Source of the DNA: Candidatus Aminicenantota bacterium
GTDB taxonomy: Bacteria > Acidobacteriota > Aminicenantia > Aminicenantales > Aminicenantaceae
Length of the DNA: 40,392 nt
Assembly (NCBI GenBank): GCA_021162615.1
Contig: JAGGYH010000029.1
Span: forward strand, 1 to 40,392
Direction of reading: 5' to 3'
The position numbers and the translations under genes were made by a program. This document shows, one piece after another, positions 15,441 through 25,600 of this stretch. The stretch's first letter is position 1. Every line of letters starts with the position of its first letter. The notes beneath the pieces are model-generated. The model saw only the letters and a list, made by a program, of their open reading frames with translations, was not told the DNA's origin and ran no database searches.

Positions 15441-17228
15441 ATGAAAAAAAATTCTAAGAAAATCAGAGAGCCTGATTATGAAAATAATATTCCTGTTCCA
15501 GAGCTTATGGAGAGACTAAAAAGTCTTGAAGAAGCTATTGATTCCTCTGAAGATCTGATCATATCGCTTGATAGAAACGGTGTTTTACTCTTTTTAAATA
15601 AGGCTTTCTCAAAATATTACTCTGTAGATAGATCCCAGGTCATAGGAAGCCGCATCACTGAATTTGCAGATGAAGACCGCTTCAATAAAAACCTAAAACC
15701 TATTTTTGATAGAGTTCTTCAGGGAAATTCCGTTAGAGAGGAAATATCGTATGATTTTCCAGAGATGGGCACGCGTTATTTTTCAGCTTTCTTCTCCCCA
15801 CAGAAAGACGAGAGAAAGGATGAAATCCTCATAACCGGAGTCATGCGGGATATTACAGACCGGGTGCTGATGGAAAACAAAATAAAAGAAAGCGAAAAGC
15901 AATACAGTGATCTGCTAAACAGGATGAATGACGCTATATGGGTCACAGATTTTGAAGCTAACTTCATTTATGTTAATGATACAGCTGTCAGAACACTGGG
16001 ATACACAAAGGAAGAACTTCTTTCCATGGGGCCTGCTGACATCGATACCAGCATGGAAAAGGAAAAAATAATCGAACTTATAAGAGGGATGAAGACAGAT
16101 CAAGTGAAGGTTTTTGAGACCTCCTATAAAACCAAAGACGGCCGTGTTATTTCGGTTGAGATAAACTCCAGCCTTGTCTCTTATAAAGGGAAAACAGCCA
16201 TTCTCAGTTTAGCCCGGAATATCACGCGACGCAAGAAAGCAGAAGAAGCACTGCTTGAAGAGAGAACCAAACTGAGAAGTCTTCACAGAGCCGTTGACCA
16301 GCTCCAGAGATGCGAGACAGAAGATGAGCTCTGGGATAAAGCCCTTGAAGTGACACTGCATATTCTAAAGCTGGAACTGTGTATTTTTTATGTTTTAGAG
16401 AAAGATAAACTGGTGCCCAGAGCTGTGAGCAGAGCAGCTCTTCCTGAGGGATTAAAAACTTTTAATTTAGATGAAGGGATCGCCGGCAGGACATTTCGCG
16501 AGCGCAAAACCATACAGGGTAACGATTTGAGAAGATGGAAAGAAGCGAAACCAGTCCGGGAAGATGTAAGGTCATTTATAAGCATTCCCATAGGCAACGT
16601 CGGTGTCATTCAGATCTTTTCCGCAAAAAAAAGAGCTTTCAGCCCCGAGGATGTGAGTCTGGTCAAAATTTTAGCCGGACATCTTCGTGAGGAAGCAGCC
16701 AGAATCCGGCTGGAACATAAACTCCGCGCACAGACCGTCCATGATCCTCTGACCGGTTTATTTAACCGCCGCTATTTTGATCAATCCATAAAAAAAGAAG
16801 TCAAGCGCGCCAAGAGATACAAACATCCTCTTGGAATCTTGATGATCGATATAAACAGTTTCAAAGAAATCAATGACCGGTTCTCTCATATGACCGGGGA
16901 CAAAGTGCTGGCTGAAACAGCCCGTTTACTTAAGGAAACTGTTCGTGAAACAGATATGGTTGTGCGCTACGGAGGGGATGAATTTTTAATTGTCTTCCCT
17001 GAGACAACAAAGGAGCCATTCGGTGTGATTATTGGCCGAATAAGAAAAAACCTTGATGAATGGAATAAAAAACAGGATATCATAGATTTTCCTTTGACCC
17101 TGGCCATGGGAGGCTCTTGCTTGAAGCCGGGAACAGACGAGACCATAGAAACCGTCATTAAAAAAGCCGATCAAAAAATGTATGAAGATAAAAAAGGCAA
17201 AAAAAAGCAAAGACAGCTACCAGAATGA
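15441..17228 (+). CDS. PAS-PAS-GAF diguanylate cyclase (GGDEF)
   Basis: A cytoplasmic c-di-GMP synthase of about 596 residues. A short coiled region precedes two PAS domains (SLEEAIDSSEDLIISLDRNG ... and YSDLLNRMNDAIWVTDFEAN ...), then a GAF domain (LHRAVDQLQRCETEDELWDK ...), and finally a GGDEF domain beginning HDPLTGLFNRRYFD. The active-site motif GGDEF (16971-16985) is intact, and the inhibitory site RETD lies five residues before it, so feedback inhibition by c-di-GMP is expected. No membrane helix or signal peptide. The frame is open back to 15285, but the extra 52 residues overlap the permease remnant and do not look conserved; ATG 15441 is preferred, TTG 15408 is possible. Signal sensed is unknown. 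Confidence 0.9.
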   Translation: MKKNSKKIREPDYENNIPVPELMERLKSLEEAIDSSEDLIISLDRNGVLLFLNKAFSKYYSVDRSQVIGSRITEFADEDRFNKNLKPIFDRVLQGNSVREEISYDFPEMGTRYFSAFFSPQKDERKDEILITGVMRDITDRVLMENKIKESEKQYSDLLNRMNDAIWVTDFEANFIYVNDTAVRTLGYTKEELLSMGPADIDTSMEKEKIIELIRGMKTDQVKVFETSYKTKDGRVISVEINSSLVSYKGKTAILSLARNITRRKKAEEALLEERTKLRSLHRAVDQLQRCETEDELWDKALEVTLHILKLELCIFYVLEKDKLVPRAVSRAALPEGLKTFNLDEGIAGRTFRERKTIQGNDLRRWKEAKPVREDVRSFISIPIGNVGVIQIFSAKKRAFSPEDVSLVKILAGHLREEAARIRLEHKLRAQTVHDPLTGLFNRRYFDQSIKKEVKRAKRYKHPLGILMIDINSFKEINDRFSHMTGDKVLAETARLLKETVRETDMVVRYGGDEFLIVFPETTKEPFGVIIGRIRKNLDEWNKKQDIIDFPLTLAMGGSCLKPGTDETIETVIKKADQKMYEDKKGKKKQRQLPE

Positions 17229-17236
17229 ATAAAAAA

Positions 17237-17428
17237 TTATTCATATTTCAATGACTTCACCGGATCGGCCAGGGATGCCTTTAAGGCCTGATGGCTGACC
17301 GTAAGTAAGGCAATCAATAAAGCTATGCTTCCTGCCAGAAAATACGTCCCGATATTGATACCTGTTCTATAAGCAAAGTTCTGAAGCCATCTGGACATTA
17401 CCCAGTAAGCCACGGGCCAGGCGGTCAC
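17237..17428 (-). pseudogene. C-terminal remnant of a second FtsX-type permease
   Basis: About 63 codons on the minus strand (AWPVAYWVMSRWLQNFAYRT ... ALLTVSHQALKASLADPVKS) match the last two helices and tail of the macrolide-exporter-like permease family. There is no start, ATP-binding partner or upstream portion. It ends 9 bases from the stop of the diguanylate cyclase gene and runs toward it. Confidence 0.75.
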
Positions 17429-17445
17429 ATTGCTATCTTTATTAG

Positions 17446-17665
17446 ATTCATTTTTTAGATCAGACCATAGATCAATTGTATTCCTCTGAAAGAAATGTTA
17501 AGAACATTTTCAGTACTTTTGCTTTCCTCGCTGTATTCATCTCGTGTTTGGGTCTGCTGGGACTGGCCTCATTCATGTCAGAACAGAGGACCAAGGAAAA
17601 CAGTCAGCTGGAGAGCAGTAAAGGCGGCTTCAGTTAATCCGGTTAAAAGCCTGCGATACGAGTGA
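17446..17665 (+). pseudogene. C-terminal remnant of a third FtsX-type permease, frameshifted
   Basis: On the plus strand the text FLDQTIDQLYSSERNVKNIF STFAFLAVFISCLGLLGLAS FMSEQRTKE is the conserved FtsX C-terminal region. It then jumps, in another frame, to the family terminus AVKAASVNPVKSLRYE and a TGA at 17663-17665. The helices in between are deleted. It lies back-to-back with the minus-strand remnant ending at 17428. Confidence 0.72.
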
Positions 17666-17692
17666 GGCCTTCATCGGTGAAAACAGGTTTTA

Positions 17693-20600
17693 TTAATATT
17701 CGATTTTTTTAGGTGCTCTGAGTGTTTTTATCCCGTTTCCCTCCAGCACTTTGTTTAATTCAGGGATATCTTTATCAATCAATGCATTCATACGCATCAA
17801 AAGCTCCTTAACCGCGCCTTTTAGCTGTTCCAGCATAAAGACATCTGTATCCGTTGGTCTCGATGGATAACTTCCTATGGAAAGGGACAGCATCAGAGTC
17901 ATCTCGCTTATGGAGCCGCCTCTTAGGGCATATTCCAGAGACCCTCTGTAACCGATCCCTTTGGGAATGATGTCTGTTTCAAGCGCGCTGAATTTTTCCT
18001 CAAAGACCTGGATCGCTTTTTCAGCTTCCTCTGGAAAGGCTTCTGCTTTTTCTTTTGATTCCTTCAGTTTGTCGATCTGCCTCCTGATGCTTTTGACGCC
18101 TGTGACAGCCAGCCCCATTTTTCTGGATAGGCTCATAGCTTCCACCTGCTTCTCTATTTGAAGAGCTCTTTCGTCTTCTCCCATCTCAAATCCGGGTACA
18201 GGTTTGACCTCACCTTTTTCTTTTAACACATCATCGCCTATATTGAGTTCGATTTCGTATTCTCCGGCCGTTACTTCAGGAGGAGAGACCATCCCCAATC
18301 CTCCGGTTTTGACAGGTTCCCCTTCTTCTGTTCTCGGAACAAACTGCAGATTCCACATGTACCGGCGCACCCCCTCTTTATTAAGAACTCTCATTTGATA
18401 AATCTCTTGTCCGTCTTTATTTTTAATAAAAATCCTGTTTTTTCCGGATGGTTTTTCCTTGAAGTAAACATTTATACTCAGTCCGTATTCAGGATTTTCT
18501 CCGGAATACACAGCCCCGCTGGAGGAATCGCCTCTGAAAGAGATGAAGCGCTTTGTGGCCGGCCTTACTGAAAAGACGTAATAGGGTTTGTTGAGGACTT
18601 CCTCGGTCATCTCCTGAAGAGGCCGGATATCATCCATGATCCAGATGCCTCTGCCGTGAGTTCCGATGATCAGGTCATTTTCTCTCGGGTGCACAGCGAT
18701 ATCCCTTACTGCCACAGTGGGAAGATTGTTGTTCAATGAAAACCAGGTTTCTCCTCCGTCAAGAGATGCATATATTCCGAATTCCATTCCTACAAAAAGC
18801 AAGTTTTTATTTCTCAGGTCCTCCCTCACCACATGGATCCATCCAAAGGGAAGGTTCCCCTTGATCGAAGTCCAGGTTTCCCCGAAATCTGTAGTCTTAT
18901 AGAGATACGCAGCATAGTCGTCACTCCGGTGCCCGTCAAAGGCAGCATATGCAGTTCCCGCATCAAAATGAGATGCCTCGATCCTCGTACACCATGTGTG
19001 AGGGGGCAGGTCCGGGATATTCTCAACCACGTTTTTCCAGTTCTCTCCCCCGTTTCTGGTTATCTGAACATTGCCATCATCTGTTCCACACCAGATGACT
19101 CCTTTCTCCAGCGGAGATTCAGCTATGGTGTATATGGTGCAGTGCACTTCGGCGCCCGTGTTATCCGGCGTGATCAGACCTCCTGAATCCCTCAGCTTGC
19201 TCGGGTCATTCGTGGAAAGGTCCGGGCTCACGATTTCCCAGGAATAACCCTGGTCCTCGCTTTTGAACAAATAATTTCCTCCTGTATATATGGTGCTGTG
19301 GTCATGCGGAGAAATAAGGACCGGTGAATTCCAGTTAAACCGGTAAGGAGGTTCATCCAGGGGGGCCATGGGTTTGATGTCTTTGCTGCGGTCTAACTCA
19401 AGGTTATACCTGTACAGCCCGTTCATCTGGGAGTTCCCGTAGACTATATTATAGTCCGTGGGGTCCACTTCACAGTAAAATCCGTCTCCGCCTCCCACAC
19501 TGTTCCAGTGTTCATTGATGATCCCGCCCGAATCCAGGCTGTTGCTGGGGCCTCCCCAGACTCCGTTGTCCTGAAGCCCGCAGTAAACATAGTAGGGGTC
19601 CCGCATATCAAATCCGACCTGATAGACCTCTGCCAAAGCCATATGTTTGATGGGACGCCAATGCGCCCCCTGGTCATATGTGATGTCAATTCCCCCGTCG
19701 TTTCCATCGATGAGATGCTGAGGGTTTTTGGGATCGATCCAGAGTGCATGATGGTCAGGATGAGTACCGGATGATATGGCTTTGAACTTCTGTCCCCTGT
19801 CATTTGAAACGAACAGGCCGCCGGAAAAAACATACACAACCTCATCATCCGAGGGATCCACTCTTATCTGGCTGTAGTAAAAGGGCCTGAAATTGACTTT
19901 TATAAACGTCTCGTTATCACATGTTCTCGACCAGGTCACACCTTTGTCTTCCGAACGCCAGATGCCCCCATCTTCATGCTCTATCAAAGCATAAACCACA
20001 TTGGGGCTGCTCCTGGACACATCCAACCCGATCCTTCCTATGATTCCTTCAGGCAGGTCTCTGACCAAACGCTTCCATGTCTCTCCGGCATCTTCAGTCT
20101 TGTAAATGCCGCTTCCCTGCCCTCCGCTGTAAAAATAATAGGGATATCTCTGGTAATCCCAGGCCGCAGCATACAGAATAAGGCTGTCCGAAGGATCCAT
20201 GACCAGGTCGGCAAATCCTGTGTTCTCATTTACATACAGAACTTTTTCCCAGGTTTTTCCGCCATCCGTGGTCTTGTATATTCCTCTTTCCTTATTTTTT
20301 CCCCAGAGATGGCCCAGAGCTGCCACATAGACAGTATTAGGATTCTCCCTGTCGATCACAATCCGGCTTATATGACGTGTCTCCTTTAATCCCATATGTT
20401 CCCAGGTCTTTCCGCCGTCTGTGGATTTGTAAACGCCGTCCCCTATGGTCACACTGTTTCTGGAGGTGGCTTCTCCTGTTCCGACCCAAATCACATCAGG
20501 ATCAGACTGGTTGACAGCAATATCTCCCACAGATACCGTACTTTCCTCCTGGAACACAGGCTCCCAAGTGATCCCGTCATTTATGGATTTCCAGACACCG

Positions 20601-20809
20601 CTGGGGCCTATAGCTGCATAGATGATCCATGGCTTATCTTCAACCGCTTCGATATCAACCGTTCTTCCTCCCATCACTGCGGGCCCGATGCATCTCCAGG
20701 ACAGTTCTTTGAAGATATCACCTACCTGCTCGGCACTCTGGGAAAAGGCCGAAGATAATACTATGAAGTACAAGCAAAAAATAAATACCAAGACTTTCTT
20801 TATTTCCAT
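17693..20809 (-). CDS. Secreted BNR/sortilin-like (VPS10-type) beta-propeller protein
   Basis: The 1038-residue product has a signal peptide (KKVLVFIFCLYFIVLSSAFS then QS). Residues about 30-740 carry many Asp-box/BNR repeats of the form S/T-x-D-x-G-x-T-W: STDGGKTW, TTDGGKTW, TEDAGETW, SEDKGVTW, TTDFGETW, SLDGGETW. They build large beta-propellers like sortilin or family 74 xyloglucanase-type folds. The C-terminal 250 residues hold a beta-rich segment and then charged helices (IDKLKESKEKAEAFPEEAEK). This group is commonly annotated glycosyl hydrolase without proof of catalysis; a binding role is equally possible. RBS GGAGGAGAG and a promoter-like pair precede the start. Confidence 0.88.
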   Translation of the reverse strand: MEIKKVLVFIFCLYFIVLSSAFSQSAEQVGDIFKELSWRCIGPAVMGGRTVDIEAVEDKPWIIYAAIGPSGVWKSINDGITWEPVFQEESTVSVGDIAVNQSDPDVIWVGTGEATSRNSVTIGDGVYKSTDGGKTWEHMGLKETRHISRIVIDRENPNTVYVAALGHLWGKNKERGIYKTTDGGKTWEKVLYVNENTGFADLVMDPSDSLILYAAAWDYQRYPYYFYSGGQGSGIYKTEDAGETWKRLVRDLPEGIIGRIGLDVSRSSPNVVYALIEHEDGGIWRSEDKGVTWSRTCDNETFIKVNFRPFYYSQIRVDPSDDEVVYVFSGGLFVSNDRGQKFKAISSGTHPDHHALWIDPKNPQHLIDGNDGGIDITYDQGAHWRPIKHMALAEVYQVGFDMRDPYYVYCGLQDNGVWGGPSNSLDSGGIINEHWNSVGGGDGFYCEVDPTDYNIVYGNSQMNGLYRYNLELDRSKDIKPMAPLDEPPYRFNWNSPVLISPHDHSTIYTGGNYLFKSEDQGYSWEIVSPDLSTNDPSKLRDSGGLITPDNTGAEVHCTIYTIAESPLEKGVIWCGTDDGNVQITRNGGENWKNVVENIPDLPPHTWCTRIEASHFDAGTAYAAFDGHRSDDYAAYLYKTTDFGETWTSIKGNLPFGWIHVVREDLRNKNLLFVGMEFGIYASLDGGETWFSLNNNLPTVAVRDIAVHPRENDLIIGTHGRGIWIMDDIRPLQEMTEEVLNKPYYVFSVRPATKRFISFRGDSSSGAVYSGENPEYGLSINVYFKEKPSGKNRIFIKNKDGQEIYQMRVLNKEGVRRYMWNLQFVPRTEEGEPVKTGGLGMVSPPEVTAGEYEIELNIGDDVLKEKGEVKPVPGFEMGEDERALQIEKQVEAMSLSRKMGLAVTGVKSIRRQIDKLKESKEKAEAFPEEAEKAIQVFEEKFSALETDIIPKGIGYRGSLEYALRGGSISEMTLMLSLSIGSYPSRPTDTDVFMLEQLKGAVKELLMRMNALIDKDIPELNKVLEGNGIKTLRAPKKIEY

Positions 20810-20853
20810 ACTCTCTCCTCCTTCATGTTTTTTTATTTTAAGTACGGGATTTT

Positions 20854-20882
20854 ATTATACAAGTTTAATATCAAAAGAGTAA
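20854..20882 (-). promoter_or_regulatory. Putative promoter of the BNR-protein gene
   Basis: On the minus strand TTACTC (20882-20877), a 17-base spacer and TATAAT (20859-20854) end about 45 bases before the ATG at 20809. The -10 is consensus, the -35 weak. Confidence 0.4.
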
Positions 20883-20939
20883 AAATAGTCAAGGTTCCTA
20901 TCGAATGCAGTGGAATGGTCTGAGGATTTCCCGTAATTT

Positions 20940-22622
20940 TCAATCGAACCTTCTTAGGCTCTTGACAGCCTGATAAACCAGGCTGACTGCCACGGCAAAG
21001 AGCATCAGTGCGACCAGAAGCAGAAAACAGGTCCCAATCAGATTGAAGCCGGCAGGTACGGGCTGATGGGAAAAAAATCTGATGATCAGCTTTGTTTTGT
21101 TGTGGACAAGGACCACCAGTGCGGAGAGAGTGATGGCAAACATGATAACCATCGGATACCTGACAAAACGATTTTTTATCCGCTTTTTAGCAAGCCAGAC
21201 ACTTACGGTAAGAAGGGCCAATGCAGCCAAAAGCTGATTCGCTGAACCGAATATAGGCCATATGGCCTGATAGCTTCCTGAAAGAGCTAAAATTCCTCCG
21301 GGAAGAATGGTAAAAAACGTGGCGGCAAATCTGTTCGTGAGAAATTTCCGCACAGGAGTCATGTTTTCGGAGCGAAATAATTCTTGAAACGTAAAACGCC
21401 CCAGCCTTGTCGCTGTATCTAGGGAAGTGAGGGCAAACTCAGCCACAGCCATGGCTGCAAAGATAATACCGATTTTCATGGGGATACCCAGTTTTGACAT
21501 GAATCCCCCCACTCCGTTGGCAAACAGAGTTATGGGATTGGCCTGACCTCCCTGAGGAAAAAACGTCTGGTACTGAGAAGGAATCAACACAATAGCGGTG
21601 ATCAGGGCTATGACAGCTAGAATTCCTTCTATAAGCATGCCTCCATATCCTATAGGACGGGCATCCAGCTCGCAGTTAAGCTGTTTGGCTGTTGTGCCGG
21701 ATGCTACCAGGGAATGAAAGCCTGAGATGGCACCGCAGGCAACCGTCACGAACAGAATAGGAAACAAGGAACCCAGACCCGGATGTACAAATTTACTGAA
21801 AGCAGGAAATTTGATGGAGGGATTCGCAATAAGAATCCCAAAGAAGCTGAAAATAAGAACCAGGTATAAAAGGTTTGAATTCAGATAATCCCGGGGCTGA
21901 AGAAGAATCCAGACCGGAGTGACCGAAGCAACGAAAATATAGCCCAGAATAACACAGGTCCATATTACCTGGGCACTGGCTTCAGTTACCGGAAAAATAA
22001 TGGGGAATTGATTGCCTATCCAGATACAGAAGAGAAGAAAAACCACTCCCACAAGGGTCGATATCCCTAATTTGGCCTTCATTCTGTAGATAGAAAGTCC
22101 GAACACAACCGCCAGCATGATAAACAAAAGTGAAGCTGTGCTGACTTCAGGTGTGGTCACAAAGGTCTTTGCGACCAAAATGACAAATGCGGCCACTACC
22201 AACACCAGAGTGAACCATGCGAAAATCAGGAAAAGCAGTTTTCCGTGGACTCCGATATGTTCTTCAATGACTTCTCCAATTGACCTCCCTCTGTGACGGA
22301 CAGATGCCACAAGGGATGTAAAGTCATGAACAGCTCCCATAAAAACATTCCCGAAAATGATCCATAAAAACACGGGAACCCAGCCGAAGACAGCTGCTGT
22401 GATAGGCCCTATTATAGGGGCAGCCCCGGCAATAGATGCAAAGTGATGGCCTAAAAGAACAGGCCATTTGGCAGGCACATAGTCAATCCCGTCTCCCATG
22501 GTGTGGGAGGGAGTCTTGTTTTTCAGGTCAAGACCCAGTTTTCTGGACAGATACCGTCCGTAAAAAATATAACCCAGTATGAAACAGCCGACTGTGATGA
22601 TAAGAATCAAAGCTGAAGACAT
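20940..22622 (-). CDS. cstA: CstA-family carbon starvation / peptide-pyruvate transporter
   Basis: A 560-residue inner-membrane protein with some fifteen hydrophobic helices. The CstA signature is clear: HHFASIAGAAPIIGPITAAV, then GNVFMGAVHDFTSLVASVRH and GRSIGEVIEEHIG. Characterised relatives (CstA and BtsT of E. coli) import peptides or pyruvate under nutrient limitation; E. coli CstA is longer (about 700 residues), and this is the short form. The substrate here is not determined. RBS AAAGGA is present. It lies 71 bases downstream of the giant lipoprotein gene on the same strand and may share its transcript. No LytTR-type sensor for pyruvate is visible nearby. Confidence 0.93.
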   Translation of the reverse strand: MSSALILIITVGCFILGYIFYGRYLSRKLGLDLKNKTPSHTMGDGIDYVPAKWPVLLGHHFASIAGAAPIIGPITAAVFGWVPVFLWIIFGNVFMGAVHDFTSLVASVRHRGRSIGEVIEEHIGVHGKLLFLIFAWFTLVLVVAAFVILVAKTFVTTPEVSTASLLFIMLAVVFGLSIYRMKAKLGISTLVGVVFLLFCIWIGNQFPIIFPVTEASAQVIWTCVILGYIFVASVTPVWILLQPRDYLNSNLLYLVLIFSFFGILIANPSIKFPAFSKFVHPGLGSLFPILFVTVACGAISGFHSLVASGTTAKQLNCELDARPIGYGGMLIEGILAVIALITAIVLIPSQYQTFFPQGGQANPITLFANGVGGFMSKLGIPMKIGIIFAAMAVAEFALTSLDTATRLGRFTFQELFRSENMTPVRKFLTNRFAATFFTILPGGILALSGSYQAIWPIFGSANQLLAALALLTVSVWLAKKRIKNRFVRYPMVIMFAITLSALVVLVHNKTKLIIRFFSHQPVPAGFNLIGTCFLLLVALMLFAVAVSLVYQAVKSLRRFD

Positions 22623-22693
22623 TTTATATCCTTTTCACCATTTGGTTTCTCTGCATCTATACCATATAAAATAAAATCATGTCAAACGCGGTG

Positions 22694-25600
22694 TCACTGC
22701 TTTTTGAGGATAAGGAGCCAGCCCTTGGCTTTGGGGATCGGAATCACCTGGTCCGGAGTAAAGGAAGCAGATTCCTGAAAATCTTTGATAAACGGAGCCT
22801 TTAGTACAGAGTCTTCTTTTTCCATGCCCAGGGATTCCCAATCGATTTTTAGGCGCACATCTGTATCCTTTTCAGCCCAACTGGCCAAACTGATCATGAC
22901 CTGGTCCTTTTTTTGATATACAGTTGCCAATACTTTTTCAGTGTCCGTCTTTACAGGGCAGTCCTTGACCCAATATCCGATCATCCGGCTCTGCCCGATC
23001 CCGAACTCATCCCAAACTTTCCAGATAGACGCGGGATCCCCTGCCCAGGGAAGGCGTGCAGTCATGCCGAAAAGCATGCCTCTCCAGGGATTCCCTCCAT
23101 CCTGAAGCATCTCTCCCATGAGACCAAAAGGGATACCTGAGACCTCCACCATCCAAAAAGGAGGCGACTCATCGTAGTCAAAATATTCGCCGAACCACAA
23201 ACGGTCTATGTAAGGAAAGTGCTCCAGATAAAGATTGGCGCTGTTAGCGTACCCGTCTCTTGGATTGAACTGGTTTGCCGAATGAAGATCGATGAGGGGT
23301 TCCCGCCGGTTTCTTTCCAGTATTTTTCTGACCCTTTTCATCACGGTCCGGTCAAAGGCCACATCATCGATATAAAGGCCGTCAATTCCAACATTCTTTG
23401 TAAGCCAGTTTAATCCTTCCAGATAGTAGTTGTGCCAGCGGGAAACACCGCTGTTTATCACAGCAGCGTCTTTGAGGTCGGGCACAAACCAACCGGCTAT
23501 GTAATCATCGGCCAGATGCTCCTGAAGCCACGAATACCCTCCACCGGGTCCGTGAGAGAGGACCTCATCTCCTAAGCTTCTGAGCGCAAAAAGCTCAGGC
23601 GCCCGGTTGGAAAGTTCCCTCACTGTGTAATAAATCTTGACTTTCATCCCTTTGGAATGGGCCTCATCACTATACTTTTTCATCTTTTCCGGTGTCAAAA
23701 AAGGATAATTGATATAGGGGTTTATTTCTGTGGCATGATGCACATTGACCGTATTTGCTCCTTTCTCCTTAATAAAATCAAGAGGTTTAAAACTGTGAAA
23801 GTACCGGTTTTTCCAGTGCTTTTCCGTATCCAGCGTCCTGAACGGAGTAACCAGCAGTTCAAAATTAAAGAAAAGGGTCTCTCCTTTTTTAAGCACCCTT
23901 TCTCCGCTGAAAACAGAAACAAGACGCTCTTTTTCTCCGGTTTTAACCGTACATCCCCCTTTCCCGCTGTTTGACCACGATTCAGGGATGATGAGCGGTT
24001 TCAATTGATAAAAATTGGTGTTCAAGGGCCTTGAGTAATTCTCATCTTTAAAAGCGCATTGCACACCTGCATTCACATCGCCGATCCATAAGGAATCCTG
24101 GTTTTTTTTCCGGTCCCATGTCCATTGAAAGTCATCCGGGCACAGACCTCCTTTTTTACCCATGCCCATCATGTATTCAGCCACATCCTTTGTGACAGGG
24201 ATTTCAAGGCATATATCATTCAATTTGATTTCTTTATCTGCTGTGATGCGGACTTCATATCCTACAAATCCGTCAAATTCCATTTGTCCTTTGATGTCCC
24301 TGTGAAGCGGCCCTGATTTTGAAGACGCCACCCATTCCACAACTCCCCTCTCCTGCTTTACGAACTTGACCCGGCTTTTGCTCCATTCCAGAGGTTCCTT
24401 GTTTTCTCTTCTTATAACGAACTTTACAGGAGAAGATAAAATCTCTCTGAACTCATCTTTATTTATATATGTCATCTCCGGGGCAAAATAGCTTTTTATG
24501 CTCTCTGGGAAGCCTTGTTTGTCCAGGCTTAAACTCCTTCCCAGACAGCTAATCGTGCGCCCTTTGACCTCAAGAGGTGTATACGGAGACACGATATCAT
24601 CATCTAGGGCGATCCGTGAATTCAGCCATCTCAAACGGGAGTGTCTCCAGGGCTCATCATCCCCGGAATTCTTAATATAAGAACTGTCTACATCGATCTC
24701 TAACTCAACAGAAGTGCTCTTTTGTCCTCTGGGTGAAACCACCACTTCTCCTTTATAGGTGCCTGGCTGTGCGTCTTCCGGGATCTGAACCCCGCACCAC
24801 AAAGCCTGGATCTCTCCTTTTTTTACGGATAAAATCTTATCAAACCTTTCTCCCCTCCAATCAATGCCTTGTGTATTAAAGCAGGTGAATTCAGATGCGG
24901 GAATCACTCTGTTTCCCTTATCCTGCTTCAAGTCACGAAAGAGCACATCCACATCTTCTATGTTTTTTCGGCAGGCAAAAAGCCCCAGCTGAAAAGCCAT
25001 ATACTCCCCTCTTGCGGCCCTTTCTTTAAAACTTTTTTGAGGGCCTTTTTTGATCCATCTGTAAGCAAGGTCTTTTTTCATCCTTATTGGGAATTCTCTG
25101 GATTCCGGAAATACCAGATAGGATGCGTCCGGATTTTCTTCCACGAGCTGTGACACTTCTTTTTTTGCAGCAATGACTTCCATGGGAAAAAAGCTGCTGA
25201 ATCCATCAATGGATTGGATCTCCACTATTTCCGCCCGGGGCAACAGAGTATTCGGGATATCCTGACCCTTTAATCCAAGACGCTTCAGCCATCCAGAAGA
25301 AGCGGTCTGTTCCGGTTTAGGGTAGATGACCGTAGGATAATTGCTTCTTCCTTCTATATGATTGACCATATAATAAATAAAGTACTGGCCCGGACCTGAA
25401 ACCGGCTCAAAAACAAGCTCTCCGTACTCCCGGTTGATATCTCCGCAAAACACATTCATCACTCTCTTGTCCGTTGCGCTGTCTATGACCAAGACCTCTT
25501 TTTGTTCAGGATTAAAATCCCGCCTTCTCCAGGGAATACGCACAAAAACCGCCTCACTCTCTTTATTGACCCGGCATACAGCCCTGTGGTTTCCGTATTT

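Noticed and set aside
17237-17665. A functional small membrane protein gene pair
   Set aside because: Both pieces match only the C-terminal end of a much longer permease family, and one needs a frameshift; they are remnants.
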